NCBI RefSeq assembly: GCF_017377795.1
Contig: NZ_JAFRDR010000015.1
Span: 1 to 64,000 of the forward strand
DNA length: 64,000 nt
Source: Williamsia soli
GTDB taxonomy: Bacteria; Actinomycetota; Actinomycetes; Mycobacteriales; Mycobacteriaceae
Direction of reading: 5' to 3'
This document shows, in pieces, positions 7,696 through 16,154 of this stretch. The position numbers were made by a program, and so were the translations under genes. The notes below the pieces were generated by a model. That model made no database searches and had not been told where the DNA came from. It saw only the letters and a list, made by a program, of their open reading frames with translations. How positions within the stretch are numbered: position 1 is the first letter of the stretch; each line of letters begins with the position of its first letter.

Positions 7696-9527
7696 TCCGG
7701 TCCGGTGCCGCCGGCGGTGATGGTCTTGGCCGGCGGGGCAGCCGGATCCGAGGTCGGCGCGTCCTGGCTGTCCTGCGAGCCCTGGTCGTCGATCGAACCC
7801 GGTCCCTGGTAACTGTCGGTGAGTACCACTCTGATGGTGTTGGGGGCCAACGTCTTGTCCTCTGTGATGGGCAGACCGCCGAGTTGCTCGGCGACAGCCT
7901 TGGCTCCAGGGTTGTCGGTGCTCGCGGTCTGCACCTGACTGTCCGTGGTGGAATCGGTCTCGTTACCGGTGGCGCCGGTCAGGTATCCCTTGGTGGAGAC
8001 GATCTTGGACACGTTGGTGGCCAGCCCGTCGACGGTGCCGGTGTTGACGACGTCGACGGTGTAGTCGCCGGCGCGGAACTTGGTCTGGCCCGAAGCGTCC
8101 TTTTCTCCGAGTAGACCTGCGGTGAACGCTTTGACCGCCTGCGGATCTATTTCGACCACGCTCTGGGTACCGTCGTCGCTCCACCCCTGTTCGGTCACGA
8201 CGGGAATCGTGGCGAATTGCACCCGGCCACCGGACAGGTCCTTGAGTTGCTCCACGAAGTTGAGGATGTCCCAGCTCTGGTCGATCACCACCGACCGCGA
8301 CACCGCGTTCTCGAGGTCACCGAGCTTGCCCGGACTCGAGAGGGTTCCCGCGGAAAGCACCTTCTGGGCAAGCGAGGCCATGAAGACCTGCTGGCGGACG
8401 ATCCGATCGAGATCGCCACGCGGGAGGTCGTGGCGCTGGCGCACGAAGCTCAGGGCTTCCGCCCCGTCGAGCGTCTGCCGTCCCGCCGGGAAGTCGGCAC
8501 CCGAATAGGGCTCCGACACGGGCGCTTTGAGGCAGACCTCGACGCCTCCCACGGCATTGGTCAGCAACACGAATCCGAGCAATCCGACCTCTGCGTAGTG
8601 GTCCACCTCGACTCCGGTCAGATTCGCGACCGTGGTGATCAGCGCGTCGCGTCCCGCCTGCACCGAATCTTTGTCAGCCTGTTCGAGATCCATGCCGTCG
8701 TTCACGAGTTGTTCGCGACGTTCCTCTTTGGATGATCCGTACGCCGAGTTGATCTTGGTCTTGCCGATGCCCGGGACGTCGACGTAGGAATCGCGGGGGA
8801 TCGAGATCGCGGTGGCAGAGGATCCGTCGTTCGGGATGCGGATCAACAGGATCGTGTCGGTGTTGGTGCCGACGTCGTCGCCCGAGTGAAGTTGCGCCAG
8901 CTCTTTCTCGGACAGGGGGTTGCCCTGGGCGTCGGTGCGGGAATCGGTCCCCACCATGAGTATGTCGACCGCGCCGTCCTTGCCAGAACCGAGCGAGAGC
9001 CCGTCGAGCTTGGTGATGCTGTTTTCCAGTCGGGTCATCTGATTCCAGGCGAAGCCGGTAGCGACCAGTACCGCCACCGACACCAACGCGACGGCGGCCC
9101 GCGTCAGTGAGCGTCCCGACCGGCCACCCGGGGCGGACTCGCCGGCAGGTGGCCTGGTCGCAGGTGGTGGGGGAGTCGGTGCGTTTCGGCCCGACCGCGA
9201 TCGATCGTCGCGTCCGCCGCGCCGCCGCGGGGCTTCCGGTTCCTGCGGACGGGCACCCCGATCACGCCGACCCGCACGTTCGTTCGATGCCCGCACAGCA
9301 CGCTGGGCACCGGAGCCGTCGTCCGGTAAGGGCCTGCGGGGTCTCGGGGACGCCGTCCGGCGGGGTGGTAGCTCGGCGGGCTGCTCCCGCTCGCGCCGAC
9401 GGGCTGACGGCGGGCGCTGTGGTTCGTCGCCGCCGGATCGCTGGTGGCGGCCGCCACCAGCGCGGCGCTGCCCCGATGATCCCGTACGGCGCTCGCCCGG
9501 CGGTCGATCCGACGATGGACGATCCAC
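7683..9527 (-). CDS. LCP (LytR-CpsA-Psr) family cell-wall ligase with LytR_C domain
   Basis: 614 residues. A long Arg/Pro-rich cytoplasmic tail (1-140) leads to one transmembrane helix (~143-161). The LCP catalytic domain follows (~185-345) with DILMVGTDSR, the Arg/Asp-rich pyrophosphate-binding motifs (SIPRDSYVD) and SFVRQRHDLPRGDLDR. A LytR_C domain closes the protein (~505-605). In Mycobacteriales such enzymes transfer arabinogalactan from its lipid carrier to peptidoglycan. The location next to divergent rmlD-wbbL, which make the rhamnose-containing linker for that bond, fits. GTG 9527 is preceded by AAGGAG at 11 bases. The cytoplasmic tail is unusually long and could be a kinase or partner docking region. 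Confidence 0.92.
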   Translation of the reverse strand: MDRPSSDRPPGERRTGSSGQRRAGGGRHQRSGGDEPQRPPSARRREREQPAELPPRRTASPRPRRPLPDDGSGAQRAVRASNERAGRRDRGARPQEPEAPRRRGGRDDRSRSGRNAPTPPPPATRPPAGESAPGGRSGRSLTRAAVALVSVAVLVATGFAWNQMTRLENSITKLDGLSLGSGKDGAVDILMVGTDSRTDAQGNPLSEKELAQLHSGDDVGTNTDTILLIRIPNDGSSATAISIPRDSYVDVPGIGKTKINSAYGSSKEERREQLVNDGMDLEQADKDSVQAGRDALITTVANLTGVEVDHYAEVGLLGFVLLTNAVGGVEVCLKAPVSEPYSGADFPAGRQTLDGAEALSFVRQRHDLPRGDLDRIVRQQVFMASLAQKVLSAGTLSSPGKLGDLENAVSRSVVIDQSWDILNFVEQLKDLSGGRVQFATIPVVTEQGWSDDGTQSVVEIDPQAVKAFTAGLLGEKDASGQTKFRAGDYTVDVVNTGTVDGLATNVSKIVSTKGYLTGATGNETDSTTDSQVQTASTDNPGAKAVAEQLGGLPITEDKTLAPNTIRVVLTDSYQGPGSIDDQGSQDSQDAPTSDPAAPPAKTITAGGTGPECVN

Positions 9528-9747
9528 TGCGGGGTGCGCTCCTTCTCAGTACAAATTGCTCCGGCTGTACACGTCAGCGTTGTGCTCGTCGAGGTCGCAC
9601 ACTCTGGTGTGCGCGGCCGTCGTCGAACTGACCGCAATGCTACGTGCGAAACTTCGCCACCTGACGCAGCCGGTTGTCCCGTGTCCCTCACATCGTCACG
9701 CGATGGGCATTGGGCGTCCGAGTGGCCAACACGACGCGAAAGCGGAC

Positions 9748-10740
9748 ATGATTGTGGCCATGCAGACCTTTGGCGGAGACGGAGCGGAGCGGAGCTCGAC
9801 CTTTGGCGGAGACGGAGCGGAGCGGAGCTCGACCTTTGGCGGAGACGGAGCGGAGCGGGGCTTGCCTGGGTCGGGATCGATTGTCGTGACCGGGGTCGCC
9901 GGACAACTGGGCACGCAACTTCGCACCCGCGGGGGTTCACGGGTCCGGGGGCTGACCTCCGCTCAGCTCGACATCACCGATCCGGTGTCCGTTTACCAGG
10001 CGCTGGGAAAGCTGGCGCCCGGTGATGTGGTGATCAACTGTGCGGCCTACACCGCGGTCGACAACGCCGAATCGGACCGCAGCACGGCTGCTGCCGTGAA
10101 CGCGGATGGCCCGGGATATCTGGCTGAACACACCGCGCGGACCGGAGCTCATCTGATCCACATCTCCACCGATTATGTGTTCACCGGTTCGTCGTCGCGT
10201 CCCCTGGAACCGGGAGATCCGACCGGGCCTGACTCGGTGTATGGAGCGACGAAGCTCGCCGGCGAACAGGCTGTCCGAGCCGGCGATCCGGCGGCAACCA
10301 TCGTCCGGACGGCGTGGGTCTACACCGGTGCCGCGGGTTCAGCCGACTTCGTGGGCACCATGCGCCGGCTCGAACGGGAGCGTGACACGGTGTCGGTCGT
10401 CACCGATCAGGTGGGGTCGCCGACTTATTCAGGTGATCTCGCCGACGGGCTGCTCGAGCTGGCCGGGGAGGTGAGCGGTCCGGAATCGGTGGCGTCCGGG
10501 CAGATCCTGCACGCGACCAACGCAGGCAGTTGCAGTTGGTTCGACCTCGCTCAAGCGGTGTTTGCCGAAGTCGGCGCCGATCCGTCACGGGTCCTGCCCA
10601 CGACGTCGGCGGAGTTTCCTCGCCCGGCGCCGCGTCCTGCGTACTCCGTTCTCTCCGGACGGGCCTGGCAGGACGCAGAGCTCACACCGCTACGGGACTG
10701 GCGCGCGGCCTTGACGGCAGCGGTGCATCACGGTGGGTGA
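9748..10740 (+). CDS. rmlD: dTDP-4-dehydrorhamnose reductase
   Basis: Last enzyme of dTDP-L-rhamnose synthesis. Rossmann motif VTGVAGQLG, the AAYTAVDNAE loop, STDYVFTG, and the YGATK catalytic Tyr/Lys pair are all visible. From ATG 9748 the protein has 330 residues, about 35 more than usual. The extra N-terminus is made of three copies of an 11-residue repeat (TFGGDGAERSS). TTG 9862, just after the repeats and preceded by GGAG, would give the normal ~292 residues, so the true start is unresolved; ATG 9760 is a third option. The rhamnose goes into the linker built by WbbL, encoded next. Confidence 0.88.
   Translation: MIVAMQTFGGDGAERSSTFGGDGAERSSTFGGDGAERGLPGSGSIVVTGVAGQLGTQLRTRGGSRVRGLTSAQLDITDPVSVYQALGKLAPGDVVINCAAYTAVDNAESDRSTAAAVNADGPGYLAEHTARTGAHLIHISTDYVFTGSSSRPLEPGDPTGPDSVYGATKLAGEQAVRAGDPAATIVRTAWVYTGAAGSADFVGTMRRLERERDTVSVVTDQVGSPTYSGDLADGLLELAGEVSGPESVASGQILHATNAGSCSWFDLAQAVFAEVGADPSRVLPTTSAEFPRPAPRPAYSVLSGRAWQDAELTPLRDWRAALTAAVHHGG
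9765..9863 (+). repeat. 33-bp tandem repeat, three copies
   Basis: Copies at 9765-9797, 9798-9830 and 9831-9863. The first two are identical; the third diverges only in its last few bases. The unit is 11 codons long, so copy-number change would keep frame. It lies at the 5' end of rmlD, either coding or in its leader. Confidence 0.9.
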
Positions 10741-10774
10741 TGCTGTCCTGTCCGGGCGACCCGGCGTGGCCGGT

Positions 10775-10780
10775 TACCCT
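10775..10780 (+). promoter_or_regulatory. -10 hexamer for leaderless wbbL transcript
   Basis: TACCCT ends 6 bases before the GTG at 10787, so transcription would begin at the start codon. This gives wbbL-manB a possible own promoter and supports GTG 10787 over GTG 10733. Confidence 0.45.
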
Positions 10781-10786
10781 GAGCCC

Positions 10787-11740
10787 GTGACTGCTGAGCC
10801 CACCCCGAAAAGTCCGGTCCCGAAGAGCGTGGCGGTGGTGACGGTGACGTACTCCCCGGGGGAGTACCTGACGAGGTTCATCCAGACGCTGGAACATGCG
10901 ACCGCGGCGAGCGTGTCGGTGATACTGGCCGACAACGGATCCGTGGACGGGGCCCCCGAGGCGGCGGCCGAGAAATACGACAACGTCTCCCTGCTGCGCA
11001 CCGGTGGCAACATCGGCTACGGCGGCGCGATCAACCGGGCAGTCGCCGAGGTCGATCCGGCGGCGGAGTTCGTGGTGGTCGCCAACCCTGACGTGGAGTG
11101 GGGTCCCGGCTCGATCGATCAGCTCTTCGAGGCGGCCGAGCGCTGGCCGCGGGCGGGCTCGCTGGGTCCGCTCATCCACGAACCCGACGGCACCGTCTAC
11201 CCCTCTGCCCGCCGTGTGCCCGACCTGGTATCGGGTACCGGTCACGCGGTGCTGGGGACGGTCTGGAAGTCGAATCCGTGGACGGCGGCCTACCGGCAAC
11301 AGGACGAGGACCTCTCCGAGCGACCGGTCGGCTGGTTGTCGGGCTCGTGTCTGCTGCTGCGCCGCGACGCGTTCGATTCGATCGAGGGCTTCGACTCGCG
11401 TTACTTCATGTATATGGAGGACGTCGATCTCGGTGACCGGCTCGGCAAGGCCGGGTGGCTCAACGTCTATGTACCGCAGGCGCAGATTCTGCACGCGAAA
11501 GGCCATGCGGCGGGCCGTGATCCGGGCGCGATGCTGCCGGCTCATCATCGCAGTGCCTATCGGTTCCAGGCCGATCGACACCCGCAGTGGTGGCAGGCGC
11601 CGCTACGACTGGCTTTGCGGCTGGGGCTCGCGGCACGGTCCGCGGTTGTGGTCCGCTCGGCCAAGCGTGCCGCAGGCCGCGACAATTCTCTGACCGGTGC
11701 CGACAGCTCTCGGGCGGCTGAACTGAAAGGCAGACCATGA
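10787..11740 (+). CDS. wbbL: rhamnosyltransferase of the arabinogalactan linker (GT2 family)
   Basis: 317 residues. GT-A fold glycosyltransferase with VAVVTVTYSP at the nucleotide-binding strand, LADNGSVDG, the DXD-like VANPDVEWGPGS, and the acceptor-side motif GWLSGSCLLLRRDAF...FMYMEDVDLGDRLGKAGW. This closely follows what I recall of M. tuberculosis WbbL (Rv3265c), which adds rhamnose to decaprenyl-PP-GlcNAc and is essential for joining arabinogalactan to peptidoglycan. An upstream GTG at 10733 overlaps the rmlD stop but adds 18 residues absent from that family. The stop overlaps the ATG of manB (ATGA). Confidence 0.9.
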   Translation: MTAEPTPKSPVPKSVAVVTVTYSPGEYLTRFIQTLEHATAASVSVILADNGSVDGAPEAAAEKYDNVSLLRTGGNIGYGGAINRAVAEVDPAAEFVVVANPDVEWGPGSIDQLFEAAERWPRAGSLGPLIHEPDGTVYPSARRVPDLVSGTGHAVLGTVWKSNPWTAAYRQQDEDLSERPVGWLSGSCLLLRRDAFDSIEGFDSRYFMYMEDVDLGDRLGKAGWLNVYVPQAQILHAKGHAAGRDPGAMLPAHHRSAYRFQADRHPQWWQAPLRLALRLGLAARSAVVVRSAKRAAGRDNSLTGADSSRAAELKGRP

Positions 11741-12840
11741 CCTCGAATGAGACCTCGCAGACGACCTCGGTCGACGACGTCCAGGCGGTGATCCTTGTCG
11801 GCGGGAAAGGGACTCGCCTCCGGCCCCTGACGCTGTCAGCGCCGAAACCGATGTTGCCGACGGCCGGCTTGCCGTTCCTGACCCACCTGCTCGCACGTAT
11901 CAGCGCGGCCGGTATCACCCGCATCGTGTTGGGTACCTCGTTCCAGTCGAAGGTGTTCGAGCAGCACTTCGGCGATGGCTCCAAGATGGGGCTGTCGATC
12001 ACATACGTGCACGAATCGGAGCCCCTCGGGACCGGCGGCGGAATCCGGAACGTGCTGTCGGAGCTCACCGCGGAGACCGTCTTGGTGTTCAACGGTGACG
12101 TCCTGTGCGGAACCGATGTGCGCTCGATCGTCGAGACCCATCAGACCTCGGGCGCGGAGGTCACCCTGCACCTCGTGCGCGTCACCGATCCGCGTGCTTT
12201 CGGTTGCGTGCCCACCGATTCCGAGGGGCGCGTCACCGCGTTCCTCGAGAAGACCCAGGATCCGCCGACCGACCAGATCAACGCCGGGTGCTACGTGTTC
12301 AATCGTTCGGTGATCGAGACGATCCCGGAAGGTCGGTCGGTATCGGTCGAACGTGAGGTCTTCCCGGGGCTGCTCGCCGAGGGTCGCCACGTCCAGGGTC
12401 ATGTCGACTCCGGGTACTGGCGCGACATGGGAACCCCGGAAGACTTCGTACGGGGCTCCGCGGACCTGGTGCGCGGTATCGCGCCGTCTCCCGCGCTGCA
12501 CGGACACCGCGGAGAGTTCCTCGTTCACGACGGCGCGTCGGTGGGGCCCGGCGCCTTGCTGATCGGCGGTACGGTGGTGGGCCGCGGTGCCGAGATCGGC
12601 GCCGGAGCCCGCCTCGACGGAGCGGTGATCTTCGACGGTGCGGTGGTCGAGGCCGGTGCGGTGATCGAGCGGACCATTGTCGGGTTCGGTGCGCGAATCG
12701 GTCCGCGGGCACTGATTCGCGACGGCGTGATCGGTGACGGTGCTGACATCGGTGCCCGGTGCGAGCTCCTGCGTGGGGCCCGGATCTGGCCTGGCGTGAA
12801 GATCCCCGACGGTGGAATCAGGTTCTCGACCGATGTCTGA
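11737..12840 (+). CDS. manB: mannose-1-phosphate guanylyltransferase / nucleotidyltransferase
   Basis: 367 residues. The N-terminal nucleotidyltransferase domain carries the signature VGGKGTRLRPLT (~21-32) and PKPMLP, then LGTSFQ and VFNGDVLCG. The C-terminal third (~245-350) is a left-handed beta-helix of hexapeptide repeats (GAEIGAGARLDGAVIFDGAVVEAGAVIE). This layout and the wbbL-manB order match the mycobacterial Rv3264c protein, described as a GDP-mannose pyrophosphorylase. GDP-mannose feeds lipomannan, PIM and glycolipid synthesis. A glucose-1-phosphate thymidylyltransferase-like specificity cannot be excluded from sequence alone. Confidence 0.85.
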   Translation: MTSNETSQTTSVDDVQAVILVGGKGTRLRPLTLSAPKPMLPTAGLPFLTHLLARISAAGITRIVLGTSFQSKVFEQHFGDGSKMGLSITYVHESEPLGTGGGIRNVLSELTAETVLVFNGDVLCGTDVRSIVETHQTSGAEVTLHLVRVTDPRAFGCVPTDSEGRVTAFLEKTQDPPTDQINAGCYVFNRSVIETIPEGRSVSVEREVFPGLLAEGRHVQGHVDSGYWRDMGTPEDFVRGSADLVRGIAPSPALHGHRGEFLVHDGASVGPGALLIGGTVVGRGAEIGAGARLDGAVIFDGAVVEAGAVIERTIVGFGARIGPRALIRDGVIGDGADIGARCELLRGARIWPGVKIPDGGIRFSTDV

Positions 12841-13627
12841 GGTGAGCGCCCCGCCGAGATTCAAACGTTTTGTCGCCCTTGGTGATTCGTTCGTGGAAGG
12901 GGTTGGCGACGTCGAGCCGCGCTGTCCCAACGGCGTTCGGGGCTGGGCCGATCGGGTCGCTGAGGTGATGGCGCGCGCGGACCCCGAGTTCCGGTACGCC
13001 AACCTGGGGATCCGGGGCCGGGTCCTGTCCGCGGTGCTCGGCGAGCAGTTGGAACCCGCGCTGGCGATGAACCCGGATCTGGTCGCCATCTGCGCGGGCG
13101 CGAATGATCTGCTCCGTCCGAGCGCCGACATCGACGCGCTGATCGAGACCTACGACGAGGCGATCGGACGACTGCAGGCGAACGGGGCCACGGTCGTCAC
13201 CTTCACCGCCTATGACACCGGCGGGAAGTCGGTCTTCGGGGCGTTGCGCGGGCGGTTCGCGGTCTACAACGAACTGCTCAGGGAGGTCGTCGAACGCCGC
13301 GAGGTGACGCTGGTCGACTTCTGGCGCATGCGCGTCTACGCCGAACCGCGTATGTGGGAGTTCGACCGGCTGCACATGTCCACCGCCGGACATGTGTACA
13401 TGGCGATCGAGGTGCTCCGCGCACTTGGCATCGAAAATGATCTGATTCCGGTGGAACTTGGTCCGGCACAGCGGGTTTCACCTACGCAGCGGCGACGCGA
13501 CAGTCGTCAGTGGACTGTGGAGTACGCCATTCCCTGGGTGGGTAGGCGGCTGCGGGGTGTGTCCACGGGCGACACCATCAGGCCGAAGTATCCAGAGCTG
13601 ACCGCAATGGCCCCGAGCGAGAGCTGA
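12833..13627 (+). CDS. SGNH/GDSL-family hydrolase
   Basis: 264 residues. Block I is ALGDSFVEG with the nucleophile Ser near residue 18. Block III is CAGANDLLRP and the catalytic Asp/His pair is DRLHMSTAGH. No signal peptide or membrane helix is seen, so it is probably a cytoplasmic esterase or lipase-like enzyme. ATG 12833 overlaps the manB stop by 8 bases. An upstream in-frame ATG at 12812 would lie well inside manB. The natural ester is unknown; cotranscription with sugar-nucleotide genes hints at glycolipid or polysaccharide deacylation (inference). Confidence 0.87.
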   Translation: MSEVSAPPRFKRFVALGDSFVEGVGDVEPRCPNGVRGWADRVAEVMARADPEFRYANLGIRGRVLSAVLGEQLEPALAMNPDLVAICAGANDLLRPSADIDALIETYDEAIGRLQANGATVVTFTAYDTGGKSVFGALRGRFAVYNELLREVVERREVTLVDFWRMRVYAEPRMWEFDRLHMSTAGHVYMAIEVLRALGIENDLIPVELGPAQRVSPTQRRRDSRQWTVEYAIPWVGRRLRGVSTGDTIRPKYPELTAMAPSES

Positions 13628-13635
13628 TCGACGCC

Positions 13636-13659
13636 GACCCGGAACCGACGTGTCGGGTC
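13636..13659. terminator. candidate hairpin between convergent genes
   Basis: GACCCG (13636-13641) pairs with CGGGTC (13654-13659) around 12 bases, between the convergent SGNH hydrolase and methyltransferase genes. It has no T-run, which is common in high-GC actinobacteria; the short stem makes it a modest candidate. Confidence 0.35.
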
Positions 13660-13668
13660 AGCGCCCGA

Positions 13669-14397
13669 TTATGCCGTCTCGGGCTCGAGCTGTGCCTTTG
13701 CTGCTGCGAGGAGTCCTCGACCGAGTGGGATGACCACGGGCAGGAGAGAGTCGTCGTCGGCGATGAGCAGGGCCGCCTCGCGTGCGGCGAGCGCGGCGGG
13801 GTCGGTGCTGGCGGGGTCGGCGACGGTCCCGTCGGCGGAGGCGTTGTGCACCACCAGTACTCCGCCGTCGCGCAGCAGGCGCAGACCCTCCGCGACGAAT
13901 CTGGGCTGATCGGTCACGGCGCCGTCGATGAACACCAGGTCATATCCGGCGTCCGAGAGTCGGGGGAGGACCTCGGCGGCTCGGCCGTTGATCAGCCTGG
14001 TGCGCGACGGGCCGATCCCGGCGGTGCTGAATGCGAGTTTCGCTGCTCGATGATGTTCGGCCTCGGAGTCGATCGTGGTGAGAACCCCCTCGGCACGCAT
14101 ACCGTTGAGCAGCCACAGTCCGCTGATGCCTGCACCCGTCCCGACCTCGACCACCGCCTTGGCGTTCACCAGCCGGGCCAGGAGTGACAACGTCGCCCCG
14201 ACGGCCGGCGTGATCGCCGGTGCGCCGAGTTCGTCCGATCGCTCCCGGGCCAGTCGCAGTGCCTCGTCCTCGACGATCGCAGCTTCGGCGTAGCGGCTGA
14301 GCACCGTCGGATCGATGGTGGCCGATCCCGTCGCTTCGGAGTTGGCGGGGACGCTGTGATCTGACACGGGTACGAGGTTAGCGCCGTCGCCGCCCAT
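13669..14397 (-). CDS. class I O-methyltransferase (Rv1220c-like)
   Basis: About 242 residues. The SAM-binding motif I is [19 protein letters not shown], motif II includes [11 protein letters not shown] and the metal/acceptor loop is [33 protein letters not shown]. This is the catechol-O-methyltransferase-like fold found divergent from sigE in mycobacteria (Rv1220c). ATG 14397 is used here; GTG 14367, ten codons later, gives a more family-like N-terminus and may be the real start. Substrate is unknown. It shares the intergenic region that holds the putative MprA box. Confidence 0.88.
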   Translation of the reverse strand: MGGDGANLVPVSDHSVPANSEATGSATIDPTVLSRYAEAAIVEDEALRLARERSDELGAPAITPAVGATLSLLARLVNAKAVVEVGTGAGISGLWLLNGMRAEGVLTTIDSEAEHHRAAKLAFSTAGIGPSRTRLINGRAAEVLPRLSDAGYDLVFIDGAVTDQPRFVAEGLRLLRDGGVLVVHNASADGTVADPASTDPAALAAREAALLIADDDSLLPVVIPLGRGLLAAAKAQLEPETA

Positions 14398-14477
14398 GAT
14401 GGCCTAGGCGCGCTGAGCTGCCCGGCGCGCGGATCGGCGTCGAATGGCCCGCTGAACTGCGTGGAAATGGTTGTGAC

Positions 14478-14496
14478 TCTCAGGTAACCCTCAGCC
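14478..14496 (+). promoter_or_regulatory. candidate MprA box upstream of sigE
   Basis: TCTCAGGT and CCTCAGCC are two similar 8-bp direct half-sites separated by 3 bases (AAC). This is the architecture described for the MprA box of the MprAB envelope-stress regulators at mycobacterial sigE, sigB and pepD. It lies about 150 bp upstream of the sigE start. A weaker third half-site (CTCTCATA) follows at 14497. Confidence 0.5.
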
Positions 14497-14648
14497 CTCT
14501 CATAGTGCGTGCACACCCCGGTCAGACAAGGTCATAGGGGAACAAAGCAGGCAGGCTTCGATGTTGGACGGACTGGGTATCAGTACCTGGATCCCATCTT
14601 GAGGGTGCGCAATACGACCGGCGCTAGCAGTTGGTCCTGGGGAGAAAT

Positions 14649-15341
14649 GTGGAGTTGATCGTGATCGATGCCAACACCGAAACCGACAGGGCAGCTATTG
14701 CGGTGGGCGAAGGCCGCTCCGATGGTGTGACGGATGCGCTCGAGACGACCGGTGACCCTGTTCCCGAAGGTGGTACCGCAAGGTTCGATGCGACCGGCGA
14801 TTCCACTCTCATGCCGGCTTGGGACGATCTGGTTCGCGAGCACGCAGATCGGGTGTACCGGCTGGCCTACCGCCTGTCGGGTAACCAGCATGATGCCGAA
14901 GACTTGACGCAGGAGACCTTCATCAGGGTGTTCCGTTCGCTGTCGAGCTACAAGGCGGGGACGTTCGAAGGCTGGCTGCATCGCATCACCACGAACCTGT
15001 TCCTGGATATGGTGCGGCGCCGCAACAAGATCCGGATGGAGGCACTGCCGGAGGATTACGAGCGGGTTCCCGGCAACGAGCCCGACCCCGAGCAGATCTT
15101 CCATGACGCCAACCTCGACCCGGACCTGCAGAGCGCACTGGACTCCCTTGCTCCCGAGTTCCGTGCGGCGGTCGTCCTCTGCGACATCGAGGGTCTGTCC
15201 TACGAAGAGATCGCCACCACCCTCGGGGTGAAACTGGGCACCGTGCGCAGCCGCATCCACCGCGGCCGGCAGGCCATCCGGGATCATCTCGCGTCGAGTG
15301 GTCACCACTCGGGCCGCTCCGTGCTCGCGCAGGACTTCTAG
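14649..15341 (+). CDS. sigE: ECF RNA polymerase sigma factor SigE
   Basis: 230 residues. Region 2 ([25 protein letters not shown] then [15 protein letters not shown]) and region 4 ([26 protein letters not shown]) are nearly those of mycobacterial SigE. GTG 14649 follows GGAGA and gives an N-terminus MELI..., like the MELL I recall from M. tuberculosis SigE. GTG 14661, six bases after GGAG, is an alternative that would give an alternative translation start. Neighbours rseA (anti-sigma), htrA and tatB downstream and the methyltransferase divergent upstream are the standard context. It directs the envelope and oxidative stress response. Confidence 0.96.
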   Translation: MELIVIDANTETDRAAIAVGEGRSDGVTDALETTGDPVPEGGTARFDATGDSTLMPAWDDLVREHADRVYRLAYRLSGNQHDAEDLTQETFIRVFRSLSSYKAGTFEGWLHRITTNLFLDMVRRRNKIRMEALPEDYERVPGNEPDPEQIFHDANLDPDLQSALDSLAPEFRAAVVLCDIEGLSYEEIATTLGVKLGTVRSRIHRGRQAIRDHLASSGHHSGRSVLAQDF

Positions 15342-15497
15342 CACCACGACCGCAACGCCTCGTGGTCCGCGGAACTCGCCGGACGGCGGAGGCGTTGACT
15401 CAGTGGATGACGACGACAACCGGCGATCCGCGCCGCGATTACGTACAGTCGGACTCTGACGTCGCGGGTGCGACACCGATGCGAAGGGGTGAAGACG

Positions 15498-16016
15498 ATG
15501 GACGAGCGCACTCCTGACGATTCGCGCCCCGACGATTCGCGCACCGAGGACTCCGAGCACGACGATTCGAAGGGCCTGCGGAACCGCCGGCGGGTCCTCG
15601 GCTGGCTACCTGCATCGTCGATGTTGACCCAGAACAAGAGCTATCGTGCACCCGGCAGCGCCGGGGGCCGCAAGTTCCTCTCGACCGAGCACCTCGCGAC
15701 CGAAGCCGTCGCTGCATACGTCGACGGCGAACTCCGGATGAATGCCTACATGCGGGCGTCCCAGCACCTGCAGGCATGTTCGCAGTGCCGGGCCGAGGTC
15801 GAAGCACAGAGCGCCGCCCGCGCCGCGCTTCGTCGGTCGGGTGAGGTCACCATGCCCGCAGGTCTGCTCGGCGAACTGAACCAGATCCCGACCCGCGAGA
15901 TCGACATTCGAATGGCCGACGGCGGTACCCGTGACGATCGACGTGCCGGTGAGGAATCGCCGCTGGACGCTCCAGGTTTCCCTGTCCACCGCGGCCAGCG
16001 GCGGCGTAATCGCTAG
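15498..16016 (+). CDS. rseA: anti-sigma-E factor RseA (zinc-binding ZAS family)
   Basis: 172 residues. The zinc-associated anti-sigma signature HxxxCxxC is H90-C94-C97 (HLQACSQC) inside the helical domain LATEAVAAYVDGELRMNAYMRAS. The N-terminal 60 residues are acidic and probably disordered; there is no membrane helix, so it is a soluble cytoplasmic anti-sigma. In mycobacteria RseA binds SigE and is degraded after PknB phosphorylation by ClpC1P2. ATG 15498 is preceded by an AAGGGG-type site; GTG 15468 upstream is less likely. It lies 156 bp behind sigE, so it may also have its own promoter. Confidence 0.92.
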   Translation: MDERTPDDSRPDDSRTEDSEHDDSKGLRNRRRVLGWLPASSMLTQNKSYRAPGSAGGRKFLSTEHLATEAVAAYVDGELRMNAYMRASQHLQACSQCRAEVEAQSAARAALRRSGEVTMPAGLLGELNQIPTREIDIRMADGGTRDDRRAGEESPLDAPGFPVHRGQRRRNR

Positions 16017-16035
16017 GACCGGCGCCAGGTAGCCT

Positions 16036-16087
16036 CGGTGAGGATCACCCGGTACACCCGGTGAGGTTCACCCGGTACACCCGGTGA
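16036..16087 (+). repeat. 23-bp tandem direct repeat upstream of htrA
   Basis: Two near-identical 23-bp units (16036-16058, 16059-16081; one base differs) plus the first six bases of a third. Each unit holds two CACCCGGT boxes, so four such boxes occur with regular spacing in the rseA-htrA gap. Confidence 0.8.
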
Positions 16088-16154
16088 CGTCCAGGCGACC
16101 AGCTGCAAGCGAGGGGTTCGAGTTCTTGATGAGACCGGCGATTCGGGCGGGCCA

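Noticed and set aside
9765-9863. Possible CRISPR array
   Set aside because: The 33-bp units are directly abutting with no spacers, and no cas genes are present.
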